Shown piece by piece: positions 9,901 through 21,572 of a stretch of DNA of 64,000 nucleotides. The stretch comes from Globisporangium splendens. Lineage: Eukaryota > Oomycota > Peronosporomycetes > Pythiales > Pythiaceae. The stretch spans positions 62,001 through 126,000 of the forward strand of contig VFIW01000107.1 in the NCBI GenBank assembly GCA_006386115.1. Direction: 5' to 3'. The position numbers and the translations under genes are program-made. The stretch's first letter is position 1, and each line of letters opens with the position of its first letter. The notes beneath the pieces are model-generated. The model did not search any database. It saw only the letters and a program-made list of their open reading frames with translations, and was not told the DNA's origin.

Positions 9901-12900
9901 CTCCTGAGGCTCGAGACCACGCAGTACGCCGACGAATCGCAAAAGACACACGATGAGCTGCTCGCAAAGGAGCAGGAGCTGCTCACTCTCACGAACGACA
10001 AACACATTCTCAATCAGGACATGCAACGCGTCCAGATCCAGTTGAGCAACGCCCATTTCCGCAAGCTGAACGAGGTTGAAGACCCAAAGAACGAGGTCAT
10101 GCGTGATCGCGAAGCTGCACTTGAGGCGCTGAAGACAATTTATGCAGAGCAGCTTCAAACCGTGAAGCAAGACCGCGAAGCGCTTGCACGCGACTTCGAA
10201 GCCAAACTGGCGCTCGCCGACACCACAGCGCGCGTATTGGTGCAGGAACACAAGGACGAAGTCGCTGCGATGGAAAGTGCACATGCGGCGCAGTTGGAAG
10301 CACGCACGAAAGAAGCAGAGACGGCTACGGCACTGCTCAAACAGGAATGCGACGACAAGATCCGCGCGCTGACCGAGAAGCTGCAGCGAGACGCCGAGCT
10401 GAGCCGCCTTCGCGTAGCCGAGGAGCATCTGAGGAAACTGGAACAAGTTGTCGAGAACGCGCGTGTCAACGAGCAGCAGCAACGACGTGCGCTCGACGAT
10501 GTGCAAGCCGCATTCACCGAGAAAACGCAACGTTTGGACGTCGCCACGCAGCAATTGACGCTGTGTGAGGGCCAGATCGGAGAATTGCAGCGCAAAGTTG
10601 AGACCAGTGAGCAGGAATTGCGCGACGCAAAGCAATTGATCATTGCGCGCACATCGACGATCTATTCGCTGCACAAAGGTACATTGATTTTTTGTTCTTG
10701 TCCGTAGAACGTGAGCATGACTGACGCCTTCGATTGCTTCTGTGCGTGCAGAGCTCGCAGAGCTGCATGAAGCGACTGAGGTCACATCTTCGGAAGTAAG
10801 CGCCGAAGAGTGCCTCACCCGGCTGCGCCAGCAACTCGATGCCCACCTCTGGACGCGCTACCGCCTCGATCGCGCGCAGATCTCGGGACTAATGTACTCC
10901 ACGGAAGCCGACGCCCTCGAGTGCCTGCAGCAGTTCGTGCGGATTCGATGCGCTCGACTCACGCGCGACGATGGGGAGGAGAAGGGAGAGGGTGACGAGA
11001 AGAAGAACGAGACGCACTTGGATGCTGCACTGGTGCTCAGCGTCGACGACGTCTGTAAGCGCGTACGGGACTATGACGACCTGTACGCGACCAAAACAGA
11101 CTATGACGCTGTTGCATCAACGCACCACGAACTGCTCAAGAACGATAGCTGGTCCGCAGTGAACGAGAAAGTGTCCACTGAGGTCACTCGAATCTTGACC
11201 GAGTTCAACCAGTTGACGCAGTGTATCGAGGAACTTTTCCATCTCGATCCAAGTAGTGACGGGAGTGCGAAGTCACGGCATACGGCGTCCAGCTTGGCGC
11301 CGAAATTGGAGAATTACGCGGCACTTCTCGCCAAGTTGGGGCTCATCGATGACGAGAATCCACACGCACGTGCTGGCCAGATCCTTGAGATTCTCGCACA
11401 GCACGATGCACTTCCGCAGCACGCAGCAACAATGTGGAACGCAGAGACGCTGCAGCTGACCAATTTGCAGGATATTGGCGCTCTCCTGACGCAGGTTCAC
11501 GATGTGCTGGAGTTTTCACGTGGCGCTGTCAAAAATGGGCTTGGAGAATGCAACACGATAGCGGATCTCAAGGTCCTTGTTGCCGAGTTGACACACCTCT
11601 GGATGACGTATGATATGTACACGACAATGTATGATGCCAAACCAAGTCATCTGGAACCTCGCGCTGGCGACAGCGACGGTACCGTGGACTCGCATGTGCC
11701 AGTGGCAGCAAAAAGCGCCGAGATTTTGCGTTTCGTGGACAACACGACGCGTTTCATCGCCTATTGCCAAGCCATGCTGCATCTCAATCCATCCAGCAAA
11801 CAAGCTTTGTCTTTAGACCCATCGACATGCTCCACAGACGAGATCTTGCAGCAAATTCGAGCAAATCTTCGTTCTATGGACGATTCGACACACTTTGTCG
11901 CGAATTGCCGAGCCGCACTTCGTTTGGATCTCAATAAAGAAGTCTCACCTCCAGCATCGTCATCCACAGACGAGATCTTGCAGTGTATTCAGGAACTCAT
12001 GACGGTGTTGGACCACTTTGACGCGCTCCAGTCACTTCCAATGGCTTCCATCAACAGCGATGGTGTCGGCGACACATCGGCGCATTTCTTGACGGCCGAC
12101 AACGGTTCTGCTTTGGCTTCGATCCAGCGCAAGGTGGGAATCGTACGCACGTTCCTCGACGAGCTCCACCTGATGACCGACTTTGCGCAGAGCATCCTCG
12201 ACGAAGAAAGCGACGCAACAGCGAGCACCGACGCACTTGGTAACGCTTCCACCAACACGAGCAACAGCAATAGTAGCAGTCGCGAGAGTCTCCAGGGATT
12301 CCGCGCGCTCACTCGGACACCGACACCGATGTCGATGGATCTCGATGATGACAATGAGGACGACGTGAAACCAACAAACCTTGAGATCGATGTGCCGCGG
12401 CCACTGAACGAACTGGAGCTCGAGCTTTTGCAGCAGGACGGCGACATGGCGAGCGGCTTTGCCCCCAATGTCGAGTTCCCAGGACAAGACGACGACGACT
12501 TGATTGCTGAGGCTCTGACTGTCAAACCCAATGGAAAGGCACCTCCTCCCTCGTCGCCACTTGCAGACTCGCTCGTCGACATCTCGCTCGTGATGAACGA
12601 TCACCACCGCATACTCTCGGAAGCCGCACACTGGGTCCACAAAACCGCGAGGTTGCGCAGACGCAGCCTCTCGAGCCAAGTTCAGCAAAAGCAGCCGCAG
12701 CCTAGGGACCTGGGCTCCGAGATCTGTCGCTTGGTGCGGGAGCACTGTGTGGTGCTGTCGCTGGCCAAGAAGCTCTTCAAGCTCAAAGACCCACGTCACG
12801 ATCTTTCGACGTTGCTCGAATGCCTCGCAATCTTGAAACGACTCACAACGCGGTTGCCAGTCTTCCAGCAGGATGGAAACTATCACCAAGGACATGCGAT

Positions 12901-15900
12901 ACCGCCAAGTGGCTTGAGCGAGAGTTTGTTACGCAGCAACAGCAGCGTGACGTCGTCCACGTCGTCTCTGGCTGGTGCAGCATCTTCACACACTGGCGGC
13001 AATCGACACAATGCGTCGCTCCAGTCGTCGTTGTCCATATTCGCGTGCATCGAAGACATTGCGCGGCACTTGCAGGATTATGACTTCTTTCTGCAGCAAA
13101 TGCAGACGAACCGCGGAAAGCAGTGGCTCCCAGATCACAGCAGCAGCACTGGCACTATGGGTTTCGCACCGAACATCGAGATTGTCACGCGTGACGTGAG
13201 TGTGCGCTTGGAGCTGCTCGCGACGACAGTGCAATCTCTCGGACTCCAGGACCCGAGCATCGAGCTGCCGCAACTGTGTGAGCGGATCCAGACACTCGTC
13301 GCCAGATGCATGAGTCTTGATCCCTGGAAAACGAGCGAGTCAAGCGACAATTTGCACCACGAAGCTGAACCGAACGACACGAAGCCGGACAATGAAGCGA
13401 TGGAGATGATGGATTCGGAGAGTATGAGCCAGCTTCGTATAACTCCGGACGGAACAACACAGTCGTATGCAACGTGCCTGGACGATATTGAACGCGATTT
13501 GGCGGCATACACGACGTTCATCGAGTGGCTGCGACGTGCGCTGCCGTTCGCACAATCAGTCGAGTCTGTAGACGATCTGCAGATACGCACGCAATCGATT
13601 CTCGACCAATTGGAGCGTTTCGCGAATGAAAACGTCGAACTTCGCGAACAACTGGCCGCATATCACGCAGAGGAGGAGCAGCAACAAGCTCAAGAAGACG
13701 CATTCCTCGCAGCGCACGGTGTTAACGTGATCATGCCAGATTTCGCTGCGCTGGGTGAGTCCAAGAACGACGACAGCGGTGCTTCGTCGCAGAGGACCAG
13801 TTCCAGGATCGCGATCTTCGAGCAACTGCTGGATGAGCGACAGCGATTGGCCACAAAATCGAACGACATTGACGCGAATATGTCCTTGGAGGCGGCGCTC
13901 CTCGTCGCACATGGGCTCTTGTCTACTCTTGCTGACGATTCCACAGCACTGGAACCATCAGACGAGCAAACTGGACACGAAAGGGTGGAGCCACGGCAGC
14001 AGCTTTCAACGCAGACACGGATCCAAATCTACACGCAGTTGTTGTAGCGTCTGGGGGAGCAAACGACGGCGCACCAACAACTCGAGATGGCGAACAAGGA
14101 TGTCAGATTGGCACTCGAAGAGCAGCAACAAAGCTCCTGCGAGCGTGTGAATGCAGTGACCGCCTCGCTTCACGATTTGCAATCCCGGTTAACAGCATGC
14201 GTCTCCAATGAGAATGCATTTCTTCAAGCACACGGTGTCGTGCTGTCTTTGCCACTAGGAGAAATTGGCGGCGATGCCAAGGATACGACGACTTTGGTGG
14301 CGGATCGCATCCCCGTGTACGAGCACTTTGTTGCGGCCACCGCACGTCTGGAAGCCATACAACAGCAAGTGCGTGACGAGCTGACCGCTGAGCAATGCGT
14401 GCTGGAGCGATACGGTCTCTTGTGTGCATCCGAAGACGCAGAGAAGACCGAGGTGACAGCAGAAGTCACGGCGAGCGGCAACACAACGACTACCGATAGC
14501 GAGGAGCAAGGAGTATTTGATGCAACGTCCCTCCGTCTGTCGCCGCACCACCGCCAGTCACACTCTCGACTCGTCTCGCGCTGTACGAGCAATTGGCGCA
14601 GCTTCAAACGCAGATGCGTGCTCAAAATGACGCGGTCGCAGCGGAGAAGGCGTTTCTGGCTGCACATTCGCTGGAGTTGGACGCTGGAAATGCTACTTCA
14701 TCGCGCATGGACGTGCACAAGACGCTGTTGGACGGCCAGAACGCGCTGATTGACGAGAAAATGGAGTGTGAAGTCGATCTCGAGCGAGAGAACGCGTTCC
14801 TGGCACGGAATGGATTGCCCGTTGCGGATCGCATGGCGCTGTTTGATGATATGGTCGGGTTACGACTCGAACTTGACGCGCGCGACGAAATGGACGCCAT
14901 GGAGCAAAGTTTCTTGAAGGAGCATGGCCTCTGGATGCCAGAAGCCGACGAGAAGGAAGAAGAAGGTACAACCATCGGCACTAAAATGGATCCCCAGGAG
15001 CGCTTCGGCATGCGATTCCGTGCCTTCACCGAGCTCATCGAGGCTCGCGCCATGCAGGAACAGGAACGTCAGCTCCGTCAGGCTGCGATCGAAGCTGAGA
15101 AAGCTTATTTAGTGCAGCAGACTTTCGTCAACTTGGGAGACGCCATCGACCTCGAAGTCCCAGGCTTTTCACGATTGCGAGTCTTCGAAGCGCTTGTTGA
15201 TGCGCTCGTGCGAGCCGAAGAAGAGAGCCACCAGCACCAGTTCAGCCATACACGAAGCGCGGGGCAGTCTGGCATCTCGCCGACCCAGGCGCGTGCGCTG
15301 CTCCTGGACAAATTCACTAAGCGAGATACGGCGGCGATCAGCATGATCTATCGCTCCATTCGACTGGCGACCGACATCCTCAACACGTCAGCGTTTGTCG
15401 GTGGCGGCAGCACTGCTGCTGAGCCAGGTACGTCCATGATGACAGCGCATGCGTCTGAAATCCCCGTCGAAGTGACCCAGTCCGTGCTCAATTGCGTCAA
15501 AGAGCTCAAGGTGCTCAAGGAGTACCTCATCGAGTCCCTCGAGCAGCTCACACGCAGCGACGACGTGTTCCCGTCCCAGCCTCCAGCCTTCGTCAAGCTC
15601 AACATCGCCGATGCACTGACGTCGTCAGCGTCTTCTGCCGAAGATCAGCGCGATAAAAACGAGGCGTCCATCGATTTCGCGCTGTGTTCGCACCGCGAGT
15701 TTATGAATTATGCGCATCTGCAGCTGCTGATGCGAGAAGAGGCCATGCACGCAACGTTTGCTAAGCTCATGAATTCGCTTCAGGGCATCGCACGTGGTGA
15801 CGAGGGTGACTCGAACAATAGCAACAGCACTGGGTCCGAGGCATTCGCGGTCTCGCAGCAAAAGCTCATGCGGTTGGAGATGGACGTCGTGCGCGAGTCC

Positions 15901-16842
15901 GAGACGCGACAGAACCTCGACTGCAAGTTCCACTTGAACGAGACGTACTACCATCGGCTCCTCGATGAGCGGAAAGAGGTGGAAGTGACGCTGAATAACG
16001 CGCTCGCAGATCTTCGAGCCGAGTGCAGATCCCTGCGCGCCAAAGTGGACGCGCTCGAGCACGAGCGGTACACTGCGCCGCCACCTTCGTCCGCTTCGTC
16101 TGTCGGTCTCTACGGCTTGATGTCGTCGCCGTCTCCGCGTGCGACCCCGATGATGAGCGTCAACAACAGCAGCAACTTCGGCTTTCCTGTGATGCCGATG
16201 CGACCTGAGAAACCACGCGACGAAGGTCCCTCAAAACCGGGCGGCAGTATCCACAAAGAGCGATTCGTGAGCAGCTTGGAAAAGGAAACGGGCCAGCGTC
16301 GCAGTGGGGCGACACACAATCCGATGTCGGCGCGGCGCATCCGCGAGTGGAAGAAGCAGGACGAGCTGCAACTGAGCTCGTCGAGTCACCTAGAGCACGA
16401 ATTTCGAGCTTTGCAAGCCGCTGCGTTGACGGCCACGAGTCTGGTTCCTGTTGCCGAAGCTCCAGCGTCCTTGACCTTGACGCGCGGCGGTGGTACCGCG
16501 ACTGGTCCTCGCGGCGGTGTGGGGCCGAATCCTCACGACCAGGAGCTCTGGTATCAGGGCGTGCGCAGCGTGCAGGACATCTCGTTCTTCGTGTCGGTGT
16601 TCCACGTGCCCAAGCAGAACCTGTTCCGCGTCGAAGTGTTCAATAGCGACATGGAGCAGCAGCAGACGATTTACGTGAGGTGGAGCGAGCTCGAGGCGTT
16701 CCTGAGCGAGAGCAAGAAGGCACGGAATCTCGGACTTTCGCTCCATGACGCGACGAAGCGCAGCGAGATCGCTGACGTGCTCTCTGAGCGCGTGCGCGTC
16801 TACGGGGAAGGAACGGCCAACATCCTGCTCGGGTTTGAGTAA
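6939..16842 (+). CDS. Giant coiled-coil protein with C-terminal repeat array; reading frame broken in three places
   Basis: Exons 6939-7663, 7729-7800, 7883-10678 and 10752-16842 join in frame (introns of 65, 82 and 73 nt). The product would be about 3,230 residues. After a disordered Ser/Thr/Pro-rich head comes long heptad coiled coil (7500-10800), then helical segments with repeats ending STDEILQxIQ (near 11820 and 11970), then about seven degenerate repeats (13690-15200), and a conserved-looking C-terminal domain (16530-16842) starting near ELWYQGVRSVQDISFF. I do not recognise the family; a cytoskeletal, centrosomal or flagellar scaffold is a guess from architecture. Three lesions interrupt it: an apparent extra G near 9590, a TAG at 14045-14047, and a missing base near 14520-14545. 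Coding signal is equally strong on both sides of each. Frame choice between 7200 and 7440 in exon 1 is also ambiguous. Confidence 0.75.
9588..9594 (+). other. Frame break (+1) in the coiled-coil gene
   Basis: The frame that is open from 7883 loses heptad character after the codons for LRKES and runs to a stop at 9836. The +1 frame picks up the coiled coil at once (SMHHKEEILEDTEMK). Dropping one G from TCTGGAAG restores continuity, and no splice sites are available at this point. This is either a sequencing or assembly insertion or a true frameshift. Confidence 0.75.
14045..14047 (+). other. In-frame TAG inside the coiled-coil gene
   Basis: The stop follows IYTQLL and the same frame resumes directly with RLGEQTTAHQQLE and stays open for some 480 bases. 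The interrupted segment aligns with the flanking repeats (RIAIFEQLL, RIPVYEHFV), so it is coding. A CAG to TAG change is the simplest explanation. A 63-nt intron 13985-14047 would remove it in frame, but it lacks a pyrimidine tract and would delete half a repeat. Confidence 0.7.
14515..14550 (+). other. Frame break (-1) in the coiled-coil gene
   Basis: The upstream frame decays after EEQGVFDATS. The neighbouring frame opens through APPPVTLSTRLALYEQL into the next repeat. One missing base between about 14515 and 14550 would explain it; no intron fits. Confidence 0.7.
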
Positions 16843-16960
16843 ATGGATCTGGTGGAAAGCAAAACCATTGTTAGTAGCAGTGCGCAAAGTAGACAAGTGC
16901 GATATTACCCATATTTAAATACGTTTGCAGAAGCCTTTCTTGTTGCTGAGGTCTGTAAGT

Positions 16961-19214
16961 TCATTCGTCGTGGCTGCTGCTGGTGATCACCGAGGCGCTA
17001 GCGACGCGGTTGCTCGTTTCCGTTTCTTCTTCTTCGCGAATCGGACTCGCGAGCATCGATGAAGACCTCGTCTCGCGCCGCGCCGCACTGCTCGTGCTCC
17101 CCACGCGACGATTTCGCCACCATTGCGCAAATGACACGCGGTTCCACGAAAAGCCCGACGGATCTTGTCCGTCTTCGTCGTCCAGATCATCCAGGTCGTC
17201 ATCGCCGTGCACACCCAGTTGCTCGTCTTCGTCACTGAGCAGCGCTTCCAGATCCGTTCCTTCGTCCTGTGTCTCACCGTCAAACGACCGCATCGCGTCG
17301 AGATGCAACTGCGCGGTGCGATTCTTCTCGTCGAGCACGAGCATCGAGTATGAGGCGAACACGTCGTCGTCCAGGTACTTGCGTGGATTGCTCTCGATGA
17401 GTTTCAGCAACCGCGTGAAATGCGGTTGGATCTCGGCCAACGGAACATGCAAGCTGAACGAAAGCTGCGCGTACACTGTGAACTCGGCCGTGAGCACTTC
17501 GCGCGACGGGATCGAGTGAACCTGGTCGATCTCCTCCAGGATCTTCTTGATCGCGTTCTTCATCGATTGCGACGCCTTCGGCTCGTTGAATTTCGCCGCG
17601 AGCAGCAAGCACACCGACATGTACAGCTTCCGGTTCGATTTGTTGACATACTAAGTTGAATGCACAAAAGAGAGGCATCGTTAGTGTCCGAGCGCTTTTG
17701 TCAGATCCATATCCAAAGCACAAACACAAACCAAACACGTACATGACTCAACACGAGCTTTTCAAAGTAGACGCACGCCATGGCGGCGGTCGCGATCTCC
17801 AGGTCGAGCCGCTGGCACGACGTCAGCGTCTCACGCTTGAGGTTGCGGATCTTGCTGAGCGAGAGACGGTCGCCCGTGAGCCACGCGTGCTTCTCCTGGA
17901 ACTTCTTGTTCAGTTCGTCCTTCAGATCGTTCGGTTTGACGAACAGCAGGATGCTGCTCACAATCGGCCCAATGTTCTTGTCACCGCGCACGACGTGACG
18001 ATGGCGGCCCTGTCGGAACTCCGGGTCGTCCAAGTAGTTCGGCAAGTACGGCTGGACGACTGGGTGGTCTTCTTGACTGTCGCGGTCCTTGCCGCACGTC
18101 GCCCACGTCGCATGCAGCAGTCGGAAGTACGACTTGCCGCGCCAGTCGTAGCTCATGGTCTCCAGGTTGCTCCCCACGGACGCAAAGCGCTTGCGCAGCG
18201 CATTCGTCTCATTACCATTGTACTAAGAGAAATGAAATAAAAAGTAAGAGACCCAGAGTGTCGACACAGAACATGGCGTAGCACAATCGTACCTTGATGA
18301 TTGTGGACGTCGCGATCGGGTACCCGCATCCGCTGGAGAAGTACGTGCGTGAGCCCAAGAGCCCCTGCTGCGCCGTCATTCCTTCCCACCGACGCACGAC
18401 CGCCGACGCCGCTGGGTACTTTGTCGTGAATCGGTAGCGGAAGAGCGGCGGCACATGCACGATCGTCGCGTCAAAGCCGGGAAGCCGCCGTCCGGCGAGG
18501 GACTCAGTGCCATGCGCCACAGTATCACTGACGCTCGAGTGGTTGCTGTTGCCGTCATTCTCGTTTTTAGACGGTGACGCTTGCTGGTCGCTGCTCTTCT
18601 TGTCTGTAGTGTGCGCCTGTTGCTGCTGCTCCTTTGTCGCCACAAGCTCCGAGCGCATGGGGATGTTCTGCAGGAAATCGAGCGCCGCGATGTCGCGCGT
18701 CACCTTGCGCGAGTGCGCGTGGTGTCTTGAGCGCTCGCTGTGCACGCTCGAGGGCGAATCGCTCTATGTTACACAGTAGACCATAATAAGTACCAAGCGT
18801 CGGCATGCGAACGAACTTACAAAGCGCCATTATACGCACCGCCTTGATGAAGAGCACTTGCTGCTGTGGTTGCTGCTGCTTCCCCGCCACACTCGTCGTT
18901 GCTGTAGTGTTGCTGGTCGTATTGGCGCTGCTGTTGACGTGCACGACCAAACACAAGGGCGACAGTTGGCTCGACAAGCTGGTGCTGACGAAGCTGTTGG
19001 AGAGCGGCACGTGCGTCAGTCGCGCCGCGAGCGTCACCGCATTAGGTGGGAGCGCCGTCGCAGCACCGTCTGGAACCTCACCTTCTTCTCCATTCTCGTC
19101 TTGTATCAGCGGCGGCGGCGCATCGTCGCCTTCCACAATGGCGTCGTCTCCATGCTGCTGCTTCAACTCCATGCTCCCTTTGCTGCTCTTCTGTTCCAAG
19201 CAGAGCATCGCCAT
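16961..19214 (-). CDS. CABLES-like cyclin-box protein, four exons
   Basis: Exons on the minus strand are 19214-18840, 18763-18293, 18222-17743 and 17650-16961, all joining in phase 0 (671 residues). Markers of CDK5/ABL1 enzyme substrate (CABLES) proteins are clear: HSRKVTRDIAALDFLQNI, then YLDDPEFRQGRHR, LSLSKIRNLKRE, ATAAMACVYFEKLVL and a cyclin-fold helix SVCLLLAAKFNEPKAS. Animal CABLES proteins link CDKs to regulatory kinases and slow the cell cycle; in oomycetes the function is inferred only. The tail is acidic (a run of Asp/Glu near 17160-17230) and then Arg/Ser-rich. The start was taken as MAMLCLEQK at 19214. The gene is head-to-head with SDHD over 338 bases. Confidence 0.85.
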
Positions 19215-19392
19215 GATACTGATACTGTTTTTTGTTGTGATACGATACGTAGGTGTCGACAGTCTCGATACTAAAGTATGATACTTTATCATCAATGCAT
19301 CGGTGTCATCCTGGTACCGGAGAGTGTCAGTATCGCGATGATACTCATACCGTCGTGACACTTTGGTGTCGATACCAATCGATGCTGGTACC
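19213..19392. repeat. GATAC-motif cluster in a shared promoter region
   Basis: At least eight GATAC pentamers and one GTATC occur in about 180 bases, often as TGATAC or CGATAC and partly tandem (GATACTGATAC, GATACGATAC). The cluster lies between the divergent starts of the CABLES-like gene (19214, -) and SDHD (19553, +). It is either a degenerate minisatellite or a set of binding sites. Confidence 0.5.
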
Positions 19393-19552
19393 AACAACGA
19401 GTTGAACAAAGAGTGTTGGATAAAACCTCATCCAGGTTTTTTGTTCCATATCTGTTCACCTCGTCGACTCGACCCGACCCGGCTCGGCCCGCCATTGAGG
19501 GAGCGAGCGGTTGGGAAGCAAAAGCTAAAGAACCGCCGAGAAGCCACTCAAG

Positions 19553-20277
19553 ATGATGATGATGCAGCGCAGCCTCGTTCGCGCCACGGCCTCGGTCGCG
19601 GTCGCCCCCCGTGCCTCGGCGGCACGCCCCACTGTGCGCCACTTCCGCAAGAGTACGTCCCGCCTGCGATGCTCCTGCTACTGACGCCGTTTTGCCGTTT
19701 GCATGTATGGGAAGAGGGAGTAAATGCTGATTCCGGTGGTCTTTTCACACGGTGTTGTGTTGTGCAGCCGCTCCAGCCAAGTACACGGAGAACAAGGAAG
19801 TGAGCGGTCTCGCTGGTATCATCGAAGGTGCGCTTGGTGTCAATATGCGTGTGTGTGTGTGTGTGGATTTATTACAGTACGAACGACTTGAGTATACTGA
19901 CGCCAAGCTTTATTTGTGTGTGCTCGACTGCTATTTGTTCAGCCGACAATGCGACGTTCTCGACCAAGGTGTACCACTACTCGAACATGGCGCTGCTCGG
20001 TTTGACCCCAGTGGCGTTCATCTTGAGCCCTTCGCCTGTGGCGGTGCCGGTTGACTTCGCGTTGGGTGTGATCATCCCAATCCACACCCACATCGGCATG
20101 AACGTCGTGATCTCGGACTACGTGCCGCCACAAGTGCGCACGTTGGCGCGCGTCGGCTGGCTCGGTGTCACGGGCGTGCTGCTCCTCGGCTTCTTGCGCG
20201 TGAACATTGAGGGCGACGGCATCACCGAGACCATCAAGACTGTGTGGCGAGAATCCCCGAACAAGAAGCACGACTAA
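19553..20277 (+). CDS. SDHD: Succinate dehydrogenase membrane anchor subunit (complex II, CybS)
   Basis: Exons 19553-19652, 19768-19827 and 19943-20277 join in frame to 164 residues. The Arg/Ala-rich N-terminus (QRSLVRATASVAVAPRAS) is a typical mitochondrial import peptide. Three membrane helices follow. The motif HTHIGMNVVISDYV matches the family signature, in which a His ligates haem b and the Asp-Tyr pair lines the ubiquinone site. The protein anchors succinate dehydrogenase to the inner membrane and passes electrons to ubiquinone. Four consecutive in-frame ATG codons (19553-19564) leave the exact start open by up to three residues. The second intron contains a TG run. Identification is firm from the core motif and length. 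Confidence 0.93.
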
Positions 20278-20583
20278 ACGAGAGAGACTTGACGACACAC
20301 AGCACAAATACAGAGCATATACTTGATGTGTCGAGTGTGCTTTAGCGTGCGTGGATAGCGAGCGATGGCCCATGAAGGATGAGTGAGTAAGCAGGAGCGC
20401 CGGAGAGACAGCGACGCATCTTCATTCAATCGGATATCAGGACACCATTGCCTCGCTTTCCAGCATGCAATCCATTTCCATTTTCAAGAATAAACAAATA
20501 AAAAGCAATTTTTACACATTTACCATCTCATGGCCACATGCGAAGAAGACGCCGCGTGAAACGCAATATTTGCTCTATTTGCT
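20278..20583. other. Convergent spacer between SDHD and MaoC-type gene
   Basis: This is 3' flanking sequence of both neighbours, with AATAAA at 20490-20495 on the plus strand. No ORF with coding character is seen. Confidence 0.5.
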
Positions 20584-21169
20584 CTATGTCTCATTTTGTG
20601 CCGGCGGCAAGAGCACAGTGGCGAGACCCTCGACGACGACGTCGCCGCCGTCGACCTTTTCGCAGACCGTCTCGCAGTCCACGAAGCGCTTACGCAGTCG
20701 CACCACCTTGATGCGCGCCGTGATGGCCTCGTCCACGAGCAGCGGTGCGCGCCATCGCAGCTGCTGCGAGACGTACACGGCACCCGGGATCGTCTTGCCA
20801 AAGATTGTCGCAAACAGACTCGCCGTGAGCATGCCCTGCACGATTGGCGCCGACGCACCTGCATGCTGCAGCGCAAAGGCCGCGTCCGTGTGGATCGGGT
20901 TCGAGTCGCCCGTGAGCCGTGCGAACTGCGTCGTGTCGTCCAGCGAGAACGCGTGGGTCACGGATGCGTCCACTCCGACTGCCGGGAGCTCTCCGCATGC
21001 GAGCTGCAAACGTTTCAGATACGTGTGAGACAGTGTGATTATGTGTGTGTGTGTGTGTGTGGATGGTGTGCACCTGCGTTAGAGCGCCATGGATCTCAAA
21101 CTCTTGTCTGCTGGTGGACATGCAGCGGCGGCGGCGCGCGCTGGTCTTGATGAGCTGTCGGCGCCACAT
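20584..21169 (-). CDS. Mitochondrial MaoC-type (R)-enoyl hydratase / 3-hydroxyacyl-thioester dehydratase
   Basis: Exon 1 (21169-21074) and exon 2 (21003-20584) join in phase 0 to 171 residues. The hot-dog hydratase-2 signature is complete: FARLTGDSNPIHTDAAFA, with catalytic Asp65 and His70. The first 20 residues are Arg-rich (MWRRQLIKTSARRRRC), an import peptide for mitochondria. This size and targeting fit the 3-hydroxyacyl-ACP dehydratase of mitochondrial type II fatty-acid synthesis (HTD2-like); an (R)-specific enoyl-CoA hydratase is the alternative. The 70-nt intron holds a (TG)n run at 21042-21060 on the plus strand. The gene is head-to-head with the thioredoxin-fold gene. Confidence 0.88.
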
Positions 21170-21572
21170 CCAAGTCGTTGGGCACTCGGGATGCTGCGTT
21201 CTGTGTGTGACCTTCGTCAGAAAACACCAACTCAGTAAAAGAAAGCGCTTTTTGTAAAGCCGAAAGCAAGCACTCATTCGGTGATGCACACTTCTGCGTG
21301 AACCTATGATAGAGTATAATAGAGCTGAAGATGCTACTTGACAGGAAGTAAGTGTATGAATTCTATCATCGAGTAAACGTAAATGAGCCGTTTATTTACG
21401 TAGTAACATCACAGAATATCTGCTTGAACATGAAGCAATCTCACTGTGAGTGTGTCATTTTCCAAGAAGCTGCGCGCCACATCGAAATAGCAAAATGGAT
21501 CGCGATTTCGATGTCGTGTCGGCGCGAGCGGCTCTTCACTTTCTGACCAAAAGAGAGTAGCGACGGACGCTG
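21170..21572. other. Divergent intergenic region
   Basis: This promoter region is shared by the MaoC-type gene (-) and the thioredoxin-fold gene (+). It is A/T-rich between 21240 and 21430. No gene is recognised. Confidence 0.5.

Larger units (their letters stand above)
13690..15200 (+). repeat. Degenerate protein repeats in the coiled-coil gene
   Basis: About seven copies share a head such as R-x3-[Y/F/H]-x2-[L/F] (RIAIFEQLL, RIQIYTQLL, RIPVYEHFV, RLALYEQLA, RMDVHKTLL, RMALFDDMV, RLRVFEALV). Each is followed 25-45 residues later by a tail like E-x-AFL-x2-HGL (DAFLAAHGV, NAFLQAHGV, CVLERYGLL, KAFLAAHSL, NAFLARNGL, QSFLKEHGL). Spacing varies, so this is a repeat of a helical unit, not a DNA tandem array. 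I know no named repeat with this pattern. Confidence 0.7.

Noticed and set aside
9520..10818. 432-codon minus-strand frame opposite the coiled coil
   Set aside because: The plus strand shows continuous heptads; the antisense is a composition effect.
13985..14047. 63-nt intron that would remove the TAG at 14045
   Set aside because: The length is a multiple of three and the ends are GT-AG, but there is no pyrimidine tract and it would remove a segment that aligns with neighbouring repeats.
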